Origin: Rhizobiales bacterium UBA3584
Lineage (GTDB): Bacteria > Pseudomonadota > Alphaproteobacteria > Rhizobiales > Devosiaceae
Direction: 5' to 3'
DNA: 21,767 nt
Assembly (NCBI GenBank): GCA_002375765.1
Contig: DFMV01000003.1
Span: 29,511 to 51,277, forward strand
Below the pieces are notes generated by a model. The model did no database searches. It saw nothing but the letters and a program-made list of their open reading frames with translations, and was not told where the DNA came from. Positions within the stretch are counted from its first letter, which is position 1. Every line of letters begins with the position of its first letter. The position numbers were made by a program, and so were the translations under genes. Below are positions 7,124 through 14,913 of the stretch, in pieces.

Positions 7124-8097
7124 GTGGATTGACGAGAGCCCAAGCCGGCGGCGCCAAACTCGGCCTGCCATCTGCAATTAATCTCAGAGATGCCGGCACC
7201 TTGGTCGGATTGGTTCTGATTTTGGCCGTCTTTGCCGCGCTCAATCCAGTGTATCTCACCACGCCAAACATCATGAATATCCTCCAGCAATCCTCGATCA
7301 ATGCCTGCATCGCGCTCGGCATGACGTTCGTCATCATCTCGGGTGGGATCGATCTGTCGGTGGGCCCCACAGCGGCACTTTCGGCCGTGGTTGCAGCAGC
7401 GCTAATGGTAGCAGGGATACCCTTGCCGCTCGCAATCCTCGCAGCGATCGGAGTGGGGATGTTGTGTGGCTTGTTCTCGGGTTCGCTGATTGCCTTTGCC
7501 GGACTGCAGCCCTTTATCGTTACGCTTGGGGGCCTGTCGCTATTTCGGGCGCTGGCTCTGATCTTTACGGGTGGCAATCCCATTTTCGGTATACCGCAGG
7601 AGTTCCGAGCCTTCGTTAATAGCGACATTTTGAGCGTTCCGGTGCCGGTGCTGATCATTGCGACCATTGCGTTGGCCTTGTGGGTACTTCTCAATCGTAC
7701 GCCTTTCGGCGAATACGTTCTTGCCGTTGGCGGTAATCCGGAGGCCGCCCGGGTGGCCGGGGTGCCCGTCGCGCGGACCAAGGTTGCCGTTTATGTCATG
7801 TCGGGTGGCCTTGCTGCAGTTGCAGCGCTGATCTTGATGGCCAGATTGGGGGCAGCGGATCCCACGATGGGCAATTTGTGGGAACTTGATGCAATCGCAG
7901 CGGCAGCCATTGGTGGCGCATCTCTCATGGGTGGAAAGGGTTCTGTTGTTGGTACGCTTCTTGGTGCGGTGATCCTCGGGGCGCTGCGCAACGGCTTGAC
8001 GCTGATGAACGTGCAGGCCTTTTACCAATTGCTCGCCATCGGTATCATCATCATCGTTGCAATGTTGATTGACCGCGTCACGAGAGGCCGAGGCTGA
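7120..8097 (+). CDS. Sugar ABC transporter permease (RbsC-like)
   Basis: A 325-aa inner-membrane permease of the BPD_transp_2 (RbsC/XylH/MglC) family with about ten hydrophobic segments. The first runs from roughly residue 26 to 47 (GLVLILAVFAALNPVYL). Family hallmarks are seen: GMTFVIISGGIDLSVG around 67-82, PFIVTLGGLSLFRAL, the cytoplasmic coupling loop AVGGNPEAARVAGV, and AIGGASLMGGKGSVVGTLLG near 265-285. It forms the translocation pore with the preceding ATPase, with which it shares the ATGA overlap. Length and composition are normal; no defects are visible. Confidence 0.92.
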   Translation: MSGLTRAQAGGAKLGLPSAINLRDAGTLVGLVLILAVFAALNPVYLTTPNIMNILQQSSINACIALGMTFVIISGGIDLSVGPTAALSAVVAAALMVAGIPLPLAILAAIGVGMLCGLFSGSLIAFAGLQPFIVTLGGLSLFRALALIFTGGNPIFGIPQEFRAFVNSDILSVPVPVLIIATIALALWVLLNRTPFGEYVLAVGGNPEAARVAGVPVARTKVAVYVMSGGLAAVAALILMARLGAADPTMGNLWELDAIAAAAIGGASLMGGKGSVVGTLLGAVILGALRNGLTLMNVQAFYQLLAIGIIIIVAMLIDRVTRGRG

Positions 8098-8100
8098 CCC

Positions 8101-8958
8101 ATGGATTTTGACCCCCGCACGGTGGGTGCACGCGTCCGAATGCGAGCGCCCTCACTGACCCCTCTTGAGATGCGGGTAGTCGATACCATTACAGGCCGTG
8201 CGGATTGGGACGACAGCACGTCCTTGCGTTCCGTGGCCGAGGACTCCGGTGTGTCGGACGCCATGATCGTCAAGATCGCAAAAAAACTCGGGTTCAACGG
8301 ATTTCGTGATTTTCGCGAAGCTTTGGTTCAGTATCGCAAGTCCGATACGGCATCGCTTCACAGCGAAATTTCTCCTGATGACAGCTCCACCGACATCGTC
8401 CGCAAGGTCTTCAATACGGCCATCCAGGCCATTGAGGAAACCATGTCGATCATCGACATGGAAGCTTTCGATCGTGCGGCTGCGCTTTTGCACGCCGCCG
8501 ATCAGCGAGATTTCTATGGCTTGGGGGGCTCAGCGCAGATTGCTCGCGATGTGGCGCACAAGTTTTTAAGAATCGGCCTGAGAACCAGCGTTTATGACGA
8601 TGCGCACATGATGGCAATGTCGGCAGCGCTGCTTGGGCCAAGAGATGTTGTGCTGTGTTTTTCTCACTCGGGCACAACAAGTGCGGTGATCGATGCTGTG
8701 CGATTGGCACGAGAAAACGGCGCGCGAACCATTGCTGTAACAAATTATTCTCACTCCCCCCTCACCGAGATCGCCGATGTCGTTTTGTGTTCGACGGCCC
8801 AAGGCTCGCCCCTTCTCGGAGAAAATGCAGCGGCTCGCATTGCACAGCTCAACATCATGGATGCGATCTTTGTGGCTGTGGCTCAAAAGGACCTCGGCGC
8901 CGCGGAGGCTCGCCTGGACAAGACCATGCGATCGGTCACAACCAAACGCAACAGGTGA
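8101..8958 (+). CDS. MurR/RpiR-family transcriptional regulator
   Basis: A 285-aa regulator. Residues ~15-80 are the HTH_6 DNA-binding domain (LTPLEMRVVDTI, RSVAEDSGVSDAMIVKIAKK, LGFNGFRDFREAL). Residues ~125-260 are a SIS sugar-phosphate-binding domain (FYGLGGSAQIARDVAHKF, DVVLCFSHSGTTSAVID, ARTIAVTNYSHSPLTEIADV). RpiR-type proteins sense a phosphorylated sugar, commonly the pathway intermediate, and usually repress their operon. It starts three bases after the permease stop and is co-transcribed with the genes it likely controls. The inverted repeat at 3370-3399 and half-site at 4393 are its likely targets (inference). The kinase product would be the expected effector. Confidence 0.88.
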   Translation: MDFDPRTVGARVRMRAPSLTPLEMRVVDTITGRADWDDSTSLRSVAEDSGVSDAMIVKIAKKLGFNGFRDFREALVQYRKSDTASLHSEISPDDSSTDIVRKVFNTAIQAIEETMSIIDMEAFDRAAALLHAADQRDFYGLGGSAQIARDVAHKFLRIGLRTSVYDDAHMMAMSAALLGPRDVVLCFSHSGTTSAVIDAVRLARENGARTIAVTNYSHSPLTEIADVVLCSTAQGSPLLGENAAARIAQLNIMDAIFVAVAQKDLGAAEARLDKTMRSVTTKRNR

Positions 8959-8968
8959 GATGGGTGCA

Positions 8969-9874
8969 ATGAGCAAGTCGGTCGCCAAAGTCGTAACGGT
9001 GGGAAGTCTGCACTATGACATCTTCGTTGAGGCACCACATCGGCCCGCGGCTGGTGAAACGGTCGCGGGACATCGCTGGTATCCTAAATTTGGTGGCAAG
9101 GGGGGGAATCAAGCGATCGCAGCGGCACGTGCGGGAGCGCGGAGCGCGATTGTTTCGGCCGTGGGAAACGATGGGTTCGCGCCACTTCTGTTTCAAGAGC
9201 TTGAGGCTGCCGGGGTCCAAACCGCTTTCGTCTCAAGTGTTAATGAACCTACGGGCATGAGCGTTGCGATCGCCGACGCCGATGGAGATTATGGAGCGGT
9301 AATCGTATCTGGAGCCAATCTCCGGATAGACCCAACGCAGCTGGTGCGTGCCGAACTCTGGTCGGGCGCATCCCACCTTATGCTTCAGAACGAGGTGAAT
9401 GAAGCCGCTAATACCGCTGCAGCCTGGGCGGCCCGGGAGCGGGGCGTAACGGTCTGTCTCAATGCCGCGCCCTGGCGTGCGACCAGCGAGAAGTTGCTCG
9501 ATCTAGTGGACATTCTGGTGGTCAATGCCCTCGAAGCTGAGGCGCTCTGTGGCATTGAGGTAGCAGGGCTCGAGACGGCGGGACAGGCGGCCCGTGCGCT
9601 TGCGGACAGGTTTGCCACAGTCGTGGTGACAGCCGGTGGCGACGGAGTCGCCATGGCGGCAAAAGGCAAATCAATCACCCTTCCAGCGCAGAAAATCTCC
9701 GTGGTTTCAACCCATGGGGCCGGTGACTGCTTCATCGGAACATTCGTGGGCCGTCTTGCTGCGGGCGATGACCGAGAGGTTGCATTGGAAGCAGCAAACA
9801 GCGCCGCCGCACGGCATGTGTCGAGAGCCCGGACCTATGCTCCGGTCGCGCGAATGAACGGCCCGATAACGTGA
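8969..9874 (+). CDS. PfkB-family carbohydrate kinase (ribokinase-like)
   Basis: A 301-aa cytosolic kinase that should phosphorylate the sugar delivered by the transporter, directly or after isomerisation. Ribokinase-family marks are the substrate motif GGKGGNQA at 42-49, lid strands before it, NAAPWR near 165, and the ATP/anion-hole motif STHGAGD at 247-253 with D253 as catalytic base. Two departures from canonical RbsK stand out: GSLHYD at 12-17 where ribokinases have GSxNxD, and STHGAGD instead of DTTGAGD. These suggest a substrate other than ribose. ATG 8969 is preferred because AGGTGA lies ten bases upstream; ATG 8960 is only one base from it. The gene begins ten bases after the regulator stop and is last in the operon. 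Confidence 0.85.
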   Translation: MSKSVAKVVTVGSLHYDIFVEAPHRPAAGETVAGHRWYPKFGGKGGNQAIAAARAGARSAIVSAVGNDGFAPLLFQELEAAGVQTAFVSSVNEPTGMSVAIADADGDYGAVIVSGANLRIDPTQLVRAELWSGASHLMLQNEVNEAANTAAAWAARERGVTVCLNAAPWRATSEKLLDLVDILVVNALEAEALCGIEVAGLETAGQAARALADRFATVVVTAGGDGVAMAAKGKSITLPAQKISVVSTHGAGDCFIGTFVGRLAAGDDREVALEAANSAAARHVSRARTYAPVARMNGPIT

Positions 9875-9877
9875 AGC

Positions 9878-9902
9878 CGACAGCTTCAATGCATCGCTGT
9901 CG
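9878..9902 (+). terminator. Possible operon-end hairpin
   Basis: CGACAGC (9878-9884) and GCTGTCG (9896-9902) form a perfect seven-base stem with an 11-base loop, starting three bases after the kinase stop. No U run follows, so an intrinsic terminator is uncertain; it could be an mRNA 3' end stabiliser. Confidence 0.35.
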
Positions 9903-10460
9903 CGGCATCGTGATTCAGTGCCTGCGTCAGCGTAGGGGGCTAAGTAGTGCGCTCGGACCCGGCCCCACCCGATAATTGCGGCCTATGAGCGGGGCATAGA
10001 CGCACTAGTCTCCGATCACGTTGTGTGGGGATCCAACAGGCTAATTCACCCATGAAACTACGCCCGAACGTTCGGAAATATGAGTTTGGCGAACGTGGCG
10101 ACGCGCCGTCCATTCAGCGAACGCTTAAAGATGACCAGCAGCGCCGAACCTATCCGCCGCTCTCTTTTCACATCTTCGGTCCAACCCGCGTGGGGGCCGG
10201 CTGTGCCTATGGAATTTGCACGAGAACGTGACCGCTCTTGATCAATGAGAAATCAAATATTTGTTGTCGGGTAGTGTTCGGCAGGGCCGATTTATGAGGG
10301 TCAGCGACCTGCTGGATAGGTGGTGTGCGGTTACAGTGATAGGGTGGCCCCAGGCGGCTCACATTTCATTCGGTCAACCATGCGTTGCCTTAGCTTCGGC
10401 CGTTCGAGGTAAATGACAGCTTGTCGACAACTCAATCCCGAAACCCGACGGGCAGCAACC
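9903..10460. other. Intergenic region between sugar operon and IS91-like copy 2
   Basis: No protein of recognisable family is encoded in either strand. Short open frames exist (for example 10025-10231 plus) but lack ribosome sites and family features. Probably decayed mobile-element DNA; I cannot name its source. Confidence 0.4.
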
Positions 10461-10494
10461 GTGAAGAGTTTCGGCTGCCGGCAGGCACCCGAAA
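10461..10494. repeat. Putative oriIS hairpin of IS91-like copy 2
   Basis: TTTCGGCTGCC (10469-10479), loop GGCA, GGCACCCGAAA (10484-10494): an 11-base stem with a single C-C mismatch. GTGAA at 10461 marks the end of homology with copy 1. It lies about 260 bases beyond the transposase stop, the position of the replication-origin end in IS91-family elements. Confidence 0.62.
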
Positions 10495-10498
10495 GTCC

Positions 10499-10525
10499 CC
10501 GAAGAACGAACGCGCGAGCCGCGGG
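10499..10525 (+). repeat. Subterminal inverted repeat of IS91-like copy 2, transposase side
   Basis: Starts CCGAAGAACGAAC and ends GCCGCGGG. It is the inverted partner of 12973-12998, with an identical first 13 bases and a similar GC-rich remainder. It lies just inside the hairpin. Confidence 0.6.
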
Positions 10526-10749
10526 CTGTACGCTATGGGTTTTTCTGGATTCGGCCGACTTGGAGACAGTCGGAAGGTGGTGTGGGAGCGTGGGCACCGG
10601 GGTCGCGCGTGGCGATGAAGAGGCTAGTGAAGCGGCGTTCTGGATGCCAGATGCGATCGAGCATGACAGCAATGATGGTGCGGTCTTGGACTGGCGCGAG
10701 ATGGTCTGCAGGCCGCGGTATTGGTGTCGCGGTCTGGTCTGGTAACAGC

Positions 10750-11952
10750 TCATGCCGGCTCATGAACGTTCTCCCGGGTTGATGGTCGCGACGTGGGCGG
10801 CGCGCGCGGCTGGCACCACGGTGCGAAGGTCTCGATGATGACCATGATGCCGCCGCAGCAGGGGCAAGGCGGGCGCTGGTCTGATGTCTCTTCGACCGCC
10901 GGATCCTCCGGTTCTGGTGCGACCCCGAGCATGTTGCGCGCCTTGGCGAGGCTGTCCTTGCGGGCCGAGCCGGCGAGCAGGCCATAGTGCCGAATGCGGT
11001 GGAAGCCGCGCGGCAGCGTATGCAACAGAAAGCGTCGGATGAACTCGTTGGCGGCAATGGTCATGACCTGCTGTCGATCGGCGCCCGAGCAGCGGTAATT
11101 CTTGTAGCGGAAGGTGACGCTGGTCTGGTCGAAGGCGATAAGGCGGCTGTTCGAGATCGCCACGCGGTGGGTGTAGCGCGAGAGATAGGCGAGAACGGCT
11201 TCGGGCCCGGCGAATGGCGCCTTGGCATAAACTACCCAGCGCTTCTTTTTGACCGGTGAGAGGTAGCGCCGGAACGTGCGCGGATCGGTGAGTTCGGCCA
11301 ATTTGCCGAAGAAGACGAGCTTGCCCGCGTCATGCAGAGTGATCAGCCGGGTGACGAACAGTCGGCGGAACAGTGCGCCGAGCACCCGCACCGGCAGCAG
11401 GAAAGCCGGTCGCGACGATATCCACCGACTCCCGTCGGTTGCGATGCCGCCACCGGGCACGATCATGTGGATGTGCGGATGGTGGGTCATGGCGGAACCC
11501 CACGTGTGAAGCACCGCGGTGATGCCGATACGGGCGCCAAGATGTTTTGGGTCTGCCGCAATGATCAACATGGTCCGGGATGCCGCCTTGAACAACAGAT
11601 CGTAGACCAGCGCCTTGTTGTGGAAGGCAATGTCGGCAATCTCGGCGGGCAGCGTGAACACGACGTGGAAGTAACCCACCGGCAGCAGGTTGGCCTGCTG
11701 GGCTTCCAGCCAGGCGCGTGCTGCGGCGCCCTGGCACCGCGGGCAGTGCCGGTTGCGACACGAGTTATAGGCGATCCGCTGGTGCCCGCAGTCAGAACAG
11801 GCTTCAACGTGGCCGCCAAGTGCTGCGGTGCGGCAGGTCTCGATCGCCGACATGACCTTGAGCTGGTCCAGGCTCAGATGTCCGGCATGGGCAGCGCGAT
11901 AGGCAGGCCCGGCCGCTCGGAAGATATCAGCGACCTCGATGGTGGTGCGCAC
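10750..11952 (-). CDS. IS91-family transposase (HUH/Y2 rolling-circle type)
   Basis: A 400-aa transposase for single-strand rolling-circle transposition. The N-terminal zinc-binding domain has C52, C55, C65, C70 and C73 (CSDCGHQRIAYNSCRNRHC). The metal-binding HUH-like motif is HPHIH around 158-162. The two-tyrosine active site is YLSRYTHR (Y256 and Y260, Y-x3-Y). A zinc knuckle CPCCGG sits near residue 362. It starts three bases after the recombinase stop at 11956, so the two are co-transcribed from the recombinase side. Length is normal for the alphaproteobacterial IS91 group and nothing is missing. The truncated gene at 2394-2600 is its diverged relative. Confidence 0.93.
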   Translation of the reverse strand: MRTTIEVADIFRAAGPAYRAAHAGHLSLDQLKVMSAIETCRTAALGGHVEACSDCGHQRIAYNSCRNRHCPRCQGAAARAWLEAQQANLLPVGYFHVVFTLPAEIADIAFHNKALVYDLLFKAASRTMLIIAADPKHLGARIGITAVLHTWGSAMTHHPHIHMIVPGGGIATDGSRWISSRPAFLLPVRVLGALFRRLFVTRLITLHDAGKLVFFGKLAELTDPRTFRRYLSPVKKKRWVVYAKAPFAGPEAVLAYLSRYTHRVAISNSRLIAFDQTSVTFRYKNYRCSGADRQQVMTIAANEFIRRFLLHTLPRGFHRIRHYGLLAGSARKDSLAKARNMLGVAPEPEDPAVEETSDQRPPCPCCGGIMVIIETFAPWCQPRAPPTSRPSTRENVHEPA

Positions 11953-11955
11953 CGC

Positions 11956-12864
11956 TCAAGGGTCGGGTGGCGCCTCCAATGGGACGAAGATACCAAGCTT
12001 GTCGAGCGGACTGGTAACAGATCTCACCGTGCGCGTGGCCACCTTGGTGTAAAGGGCGGTGTTCTCGAGCTTGGCGTGACCGAGCAGCGCCTGAATGATG
12101 CGGATATCGACACCATCCTCCAGAAGATGGGTGGCAAAGCTGTGCCGCAATGTGTGTGGGCTGACGCGCCTGGTAATCTCGGCCGCCTGGGCTGCCTCGA
12201 CAACGACGCGATAGAGTTGCCTGATGCTGATCGGCTTGAGCGCGTGCTGGCCTGGGAACAGCCAGCCGTCGCGATGCAGTACACCCTGGCGATGACCGTC
12301 CCGCCACCATTGACGCAGCAGGGCGAGCAGGTCGGGCGAGAGCATGGCATTGCGATATCGCCCGCCTTTGCCCCGCTCGACCCGGATCAGCATGCGTTCG
12401 CTGTCGATATCGCTCACCTTGAGCATCGCAACTTCGCCGACGCGCAATCCGGCTCCATAGGCAACCGACAGCGCTGCCTGATGCTTGAGGGTGGTGGTCG
12501 CATTGAGCAGACGGGCGACCTCGTCGCGGCTCAGCACCACCGGCAGGTTACGGGGGCGGCTCACCCGCACCAGCTTGCGGGCCAGGTCGGGCCGATCAAG
12601 GGTATTGGTGAAAAAGAATCGCAGCGCCGACACCAAGCTGTTCATGGCAGGCACCGGTACGCCTGCCTCGCTCTGGGCCAGTTGGAACTGGCGCACATCC
12701 TCGGTGGTCGCTGTATCCGGCGGCCGCCGCAAGAAACTGGCGAAGCGCCCGACATCTCGGATGTAGTTCCGCTGGGTCGCCATCGAGAAATGGCGCATAT
12801 TCATATCGTCGATCAGCTTTTGGCGCAGTGCACTCACAGGGGTGTTGGAAAATGGCGTGGTCAT
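11956..12864 (-). CDS. Tyrosine recombinase/integrase of IS91-like element (copy 2)
   Basis: A 302-aa tyrosine recombinase. It has a core-binding domain in residues ~10-95 (RFASFLRRPPDTATTEDV) and a complete catalytic set: R141 (AGLRVGE), K166 (GKGGRYR), H237/R240 (SPHTLRHSF), H263 (LLGHAKLENT) and Y272 (ALYTKV). AGGAG lies seven bases before ATG 12864. It is the first gene of the element and is followed directly by the IS91 transposase. Its role in the element is unproven; resolving replicative intermediates or assisting integration are the usual suggestions. Confidence 0.9.
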   Translation of the reverse strand: MTTPFSNTPVSALRQKLIDDMNMRHFSMATQRNYIRDVGRFASFLRRPPDTATTEDVRQFQLAQSEAGVPVPAMNSLVSALRFFFTNTLDRPDLARKLVRVSRPRNLPVVLSRDEVARLLNATTTLKHQAALSVAYGAGLRVGEVAMLKVSDIDSERMLIRVERGKGGRYRNAMLSPDLLALLRQWWRDGHRQGVLHRDGWLFPGQHALKPISIRQLYRVVVEAAQAAEITRRVSPHTLRHSFATHLLEDGVDIRIIQALLGHAKLENTALYTKVATRTVRSVTSPLDKLGIFVPLEAPPDP

Positions 12865-12972
12865 CGTTGGGCTCCTGGGTTGAAGGAGCCAAAAGGAAAC
12901 GCCCGAACCGAAAGAAGCTCAATCGAGCCATGACGCCAGGGATCGGGCCCCTACCTCACCGCGCACACCCAT

Positions 12973-12998
12973 CCCGCGCCAGCGGGTTCGTTCTTCGG
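12973..12998 (-). repeat. Terminal inverted repeat/terIS-like end of IS91-like copy 2
   Basis: On the minus strand it begins CCGAAGAACGAAC and contains a CCCGC/GCGGG dyad, followed by GGGTGTGCGCGGTGAGG. Copy 1 has a related block at 1372-1402 with CCCGCTGCGCGGGAGGG and GGTGAG. It pairs with 10499-10525. I take it as the terminus upstream of the recombinase gene. Confidence 0.6.
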
Positions 12999-13360
12999 CC
13001 CCGATGTCGCCGTTGTGCGGAAGACGGGTACCCCGCGTGTATGACCGATAGGGGGTGGCTTTCGGACGGTCGGCTTTTGGGACCACCAGCCAGAAAAGCA
13101 GACATCCTGCGATTGGCGGATTCGGGCCGACAAGTACTCCGACCGATTTTCGACGTCTACGTGCCGTTCTTTCGCAAATGGCGGGTCTCTTGCGAAGCGC
13201 GATCCCTCGACCTGACTTGATGTCCCGAGCGGGCCTTGATGTTCGCAATGGAGCGAACCGGACCCGACTACTTTCGGGCGACACAGTGTCCGCGCCTCAG
13301 TCTGTTTTTTTCAAGAGGTCGCGACGAGCACGCTTTTGCGCTGCTCCAGTGGGTAGTCTG
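12999..13360. other. Intergenic region between IS91-like copy 2 and the mer cluster
   Basis: No gene is recognisable. The octamer AGTCTGTT occurs twice (about 13300 and 13345). A run of seven T on the plus strand near 13303-13310 would be an A run in the mer transcript, so it is not an intrinsic terminator for the flavoprotein gene. Confidence 0.4.
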
Positions 13361-14707
13361 TTAAAGCATCGACGAGATGTCAGACGCCCCGGTGGGATAG
13401 GCGAACATCGTGTCCTTGAGTTGGTCGGCCGTCAGCCCGTGCCGCACGGCCAAGGTGAAGACATTGATGACCTCGTCGGCGTGCGGTCCTAGCAGGTGCG
13501 CGCCCAGGATGCGCTCGCTGCCTTCCTCCACCAGAACCTTGTAACCCGAGACGGATTCCGCCTGTTGGCGCGTCGAAAACCAGCCGGGCGTCCGATTACA
13601 CCGCACGCGGAACTTCAGCCCCCGTTCATGAGCTTCGGATTCGTCCAGCCCAACTCGGGCAAGGGGCGGCAGGGTGAAGGCGACCGAAGGAACGCCCTTG
13701 TAGTTCGGCGTGCTGTGATTGCCTTCCAGCAGGTTCGCCACAACCACCTTGCCGTCGTGATTGGACACGGGGGTAAGCGGCGGGCCCATCTGGGCAGTGT
13801 CGCCAGCGGCATAGACGGCCGGGTTCGACGTGCTTTGCAGGTATTCGTTGAGGGCCAGCTTGCCGTCCCGCAGTTCCACCCCACCGGCATTAAGGTCGAG
13901 CGGCTCGAAGTCGGGCTTGCGGCCAGCGGCATGGACGACCATGTCCGCTTCGAAGGTCTCAGAGCCGCCGCCGCTGGCTGCAGTGATGCGAAAGGTATCG
14001 CCGGTCTTCTCGATACGCTTGACCTCGGTGCCGGTGTGCAGGGTCACGCCGATCTCTTCGTACTTCTCCATCAGCCATCCGACCAAGTCCGGATCGAAGC
14101 CCTTGAGCATCCGGTCGCCGTGCTGGAGGATCGTGACCTCGGCCCCGGCTCGCGCGGCGATATGGGAGAACTCGGCGGCGACGTAGCCTCCGCCGACCAG
14201 CACGATCCGGCGCGGCAGGCTTTCCATCTTAAGGAAGCCCTCGTTGTCGATCAGGTGCTCCTCGCCGGGGATGCCCAGCTTCATCGGCTCCGCCCCGGTC
14301 GCCAGAACGATGTGCCTGGCCTCCAGTGTTTCGCCATCGACCTCAACAGCACTCGGGCCAACGAAGCGAGCCCGCCCGTGGAAGGTCGCGATGCCGCTTT
14401 CGGAGAAGCTCTTCTCCTTCTTGTCCGGCACAGGGTCCGTAAAGCTGCGCTTGAACGCCAGCAGTTGGTGCCAGTCGATCCGCACGTCGCCCTCGACTCC
14501 CTTGCCGCGCATCCGTCGGGCGTGGTCGGCGGCAGAGGTGCCTCCGATTAGCATCTTCTTGGGATCGCAGCCGCGAAGAGCACAGGTCCCGCCATAGGGG
14601 CGGAAATCCGTCACGGCAACGCTTCGGCCCGCGGCGCTGACGCGCTTTGCCACGGTGGTCGCAGCGGTTCCGCTGCCGATGACGATCACGTCGTAAGTTT
14701 TGGTCAT
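13361..14707 (-). CDS. FAD-dependent pyridine nucleotide-disulfide oxidoreductase-like protein, mer-associated
   Basis: A 448-aa flavoprotein of the glutathione reductase/lipoamide dehydrogenase/MerA superfamily. The FAD-binding Rossmann motif is VIVIGSGTAA at 8-16 and the redox-active pair is GGTCALRGCDPKK (C42, C47). The second dinucleotide site is VLVGGGYVAAEF, and VYAAGDTA is the C-terminal FAD motif. The C-terminal segment reads FAYPTGASDI where disulfide reductases have a conserved His-Pro and Glu, so the catalytic base is absent and glutathione or lipoamide reduction is doubtful. It lacks MerA's C-terminal Cys pair. ATG 14707 has AGGA six bases upstream; ATG 14710 is alternative. It lies 3' of merA in the same direction, so it may serve metal detoxification or redox repair (inference). 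Confidence 0.85.
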   Translation of the reverse strand: MTKTYDVIVIGSGTAATTVAKRVSAAGRSVAVTDFRPYGGTCALRGCDPKKMLIGGTSAADHARRMRGKGVEGDVRIDWHQLLAFKRSFTDPVPDKKEKSFSESGIATFHGRARFVGPSAVEVDGETLEARHIVLATGAEPMKLGIPGEEHLIDNEGFLKMESLPRRIVLVGGGYVAAEFSHIAARAGAEVTILQHGDRMLKGFDPDLVGWLMEKYEEIGVTLHTGTEVKRIEKTGDTFRITAASGGGSETFEADMVVHAAGRKPDFEPLDLNAGGVELRDGKLALNEYLQSTSNPAVYAAGDTAQMGPPLTPVSNHDGKVVVANLLEGNHSTPNYKGVPSVAFTLPPLARVGLDESEAHERGLKFRVRCNRTPGWFSTRQQAESVSGYKVLVEEGSERILGAHLLGPHADEVINVFTLAVRHGLTADQLKDTMFAYPTGASDISSML

Positions 14708-14829
14708 CATGTTTCCTGAACCCGGCCGCCCTCAGAAAAACTTTTGCATCCTGTCCCCGGACAGATAGCTACAAGTCCGAGAGGGCGCCGCCTTCTAAAT
14801 TTGTTTCCGCGCTGTTCATCGAACGACAT
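14707..14829 (-). CDS. Possible 40-aa coupled small ORF between merA and the flavoprotein gene
   Basis: ATG 14829 is preceded by AGGA five bases upstream. The frame runs 40 codons and ends TGA at 14709-14707, overlapping the start codons of the flavoprotein gene (ATGATGA). The peptide is basic in its first half (GNKFRRRRPLG) and contains a Cys pair, ICPGTGCKS. The overlap would couple translation. I recognise no family, and a short frame like this can arise by chance in a 200-base gap. Either a leader peptide or not a gene. Confidence 0.25.
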   Translation of the reverse strand: MSFDEQRGNKFRRRRPLGLVAICPGTGCKSFSEGGRVQET

Positions 14830-14866
14830 TATGTCCTGCAGGTTCCGCGCTCGCCGCAGCCGGAAG

Positions 14867-14882
14867 GCCGGAGCGCTCCGGC
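14867..14882. repeat. 16-bp perfect palindrome downstream of merA
   Basis: GCCGGAGCGCTCCGGC lies 32 bases beyond the merA stop. As RNA it would form a GC-rich hairpin with a minimal loop. Without a following U run it is a possible attenuator or processing site that lowers expression of the distal flavoprotein gene. Confidence 0.4.
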
Positions 14883-14913
14883 AGCCCGACGCACGGATAA
14901 CGGCAGGCGAGCC

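Larger units (their letters stand above)
10461..12998 (-). mobile_element. IS91-like element copy 2 (intact, with tyrosine recombinase)
   Basis: An approximately 2.5-kb element read on the minus strand: terminal block (12973-12998), tyrosine recombinase, IS91-family Y2 transposase, then a tail ending in a hairpin. Near-terminal inverted repeats beginning CCGAAGAACGAAC occur at 10499 (plus) and 12998 (minus). The hairpin at 10469-10494 is shared with copy 1. Both genes look functional. Ends are inferred by comparing the two copies and are good to perhaps 10-20 bases. Confidence 0.72.

Noticed and set aside
11332..12933. A 533-codon open frame on the plus strand across the IS91-like element
   Set aside because: It lies antisense to the clear recombinase and transposase genes. 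Its translation has no family motifs and its length reflects GC-rich codon bias on the opposite strand.
13298..13315. T-rich run as an intrinsic terminator for the flavoprotein gene
   Set aside because: The T run is on the plus strand, while the gene is on the minus strand; it would be an A run in that transcript.
13496..14551. A 351-codon plus-strand frame opposite the flavoprotein gene
   Set aside because: Antisense shadow; the minus strand encodes an FAD/NAD(P) oxidoreductase with all expected dinucleotide-binding motifs.
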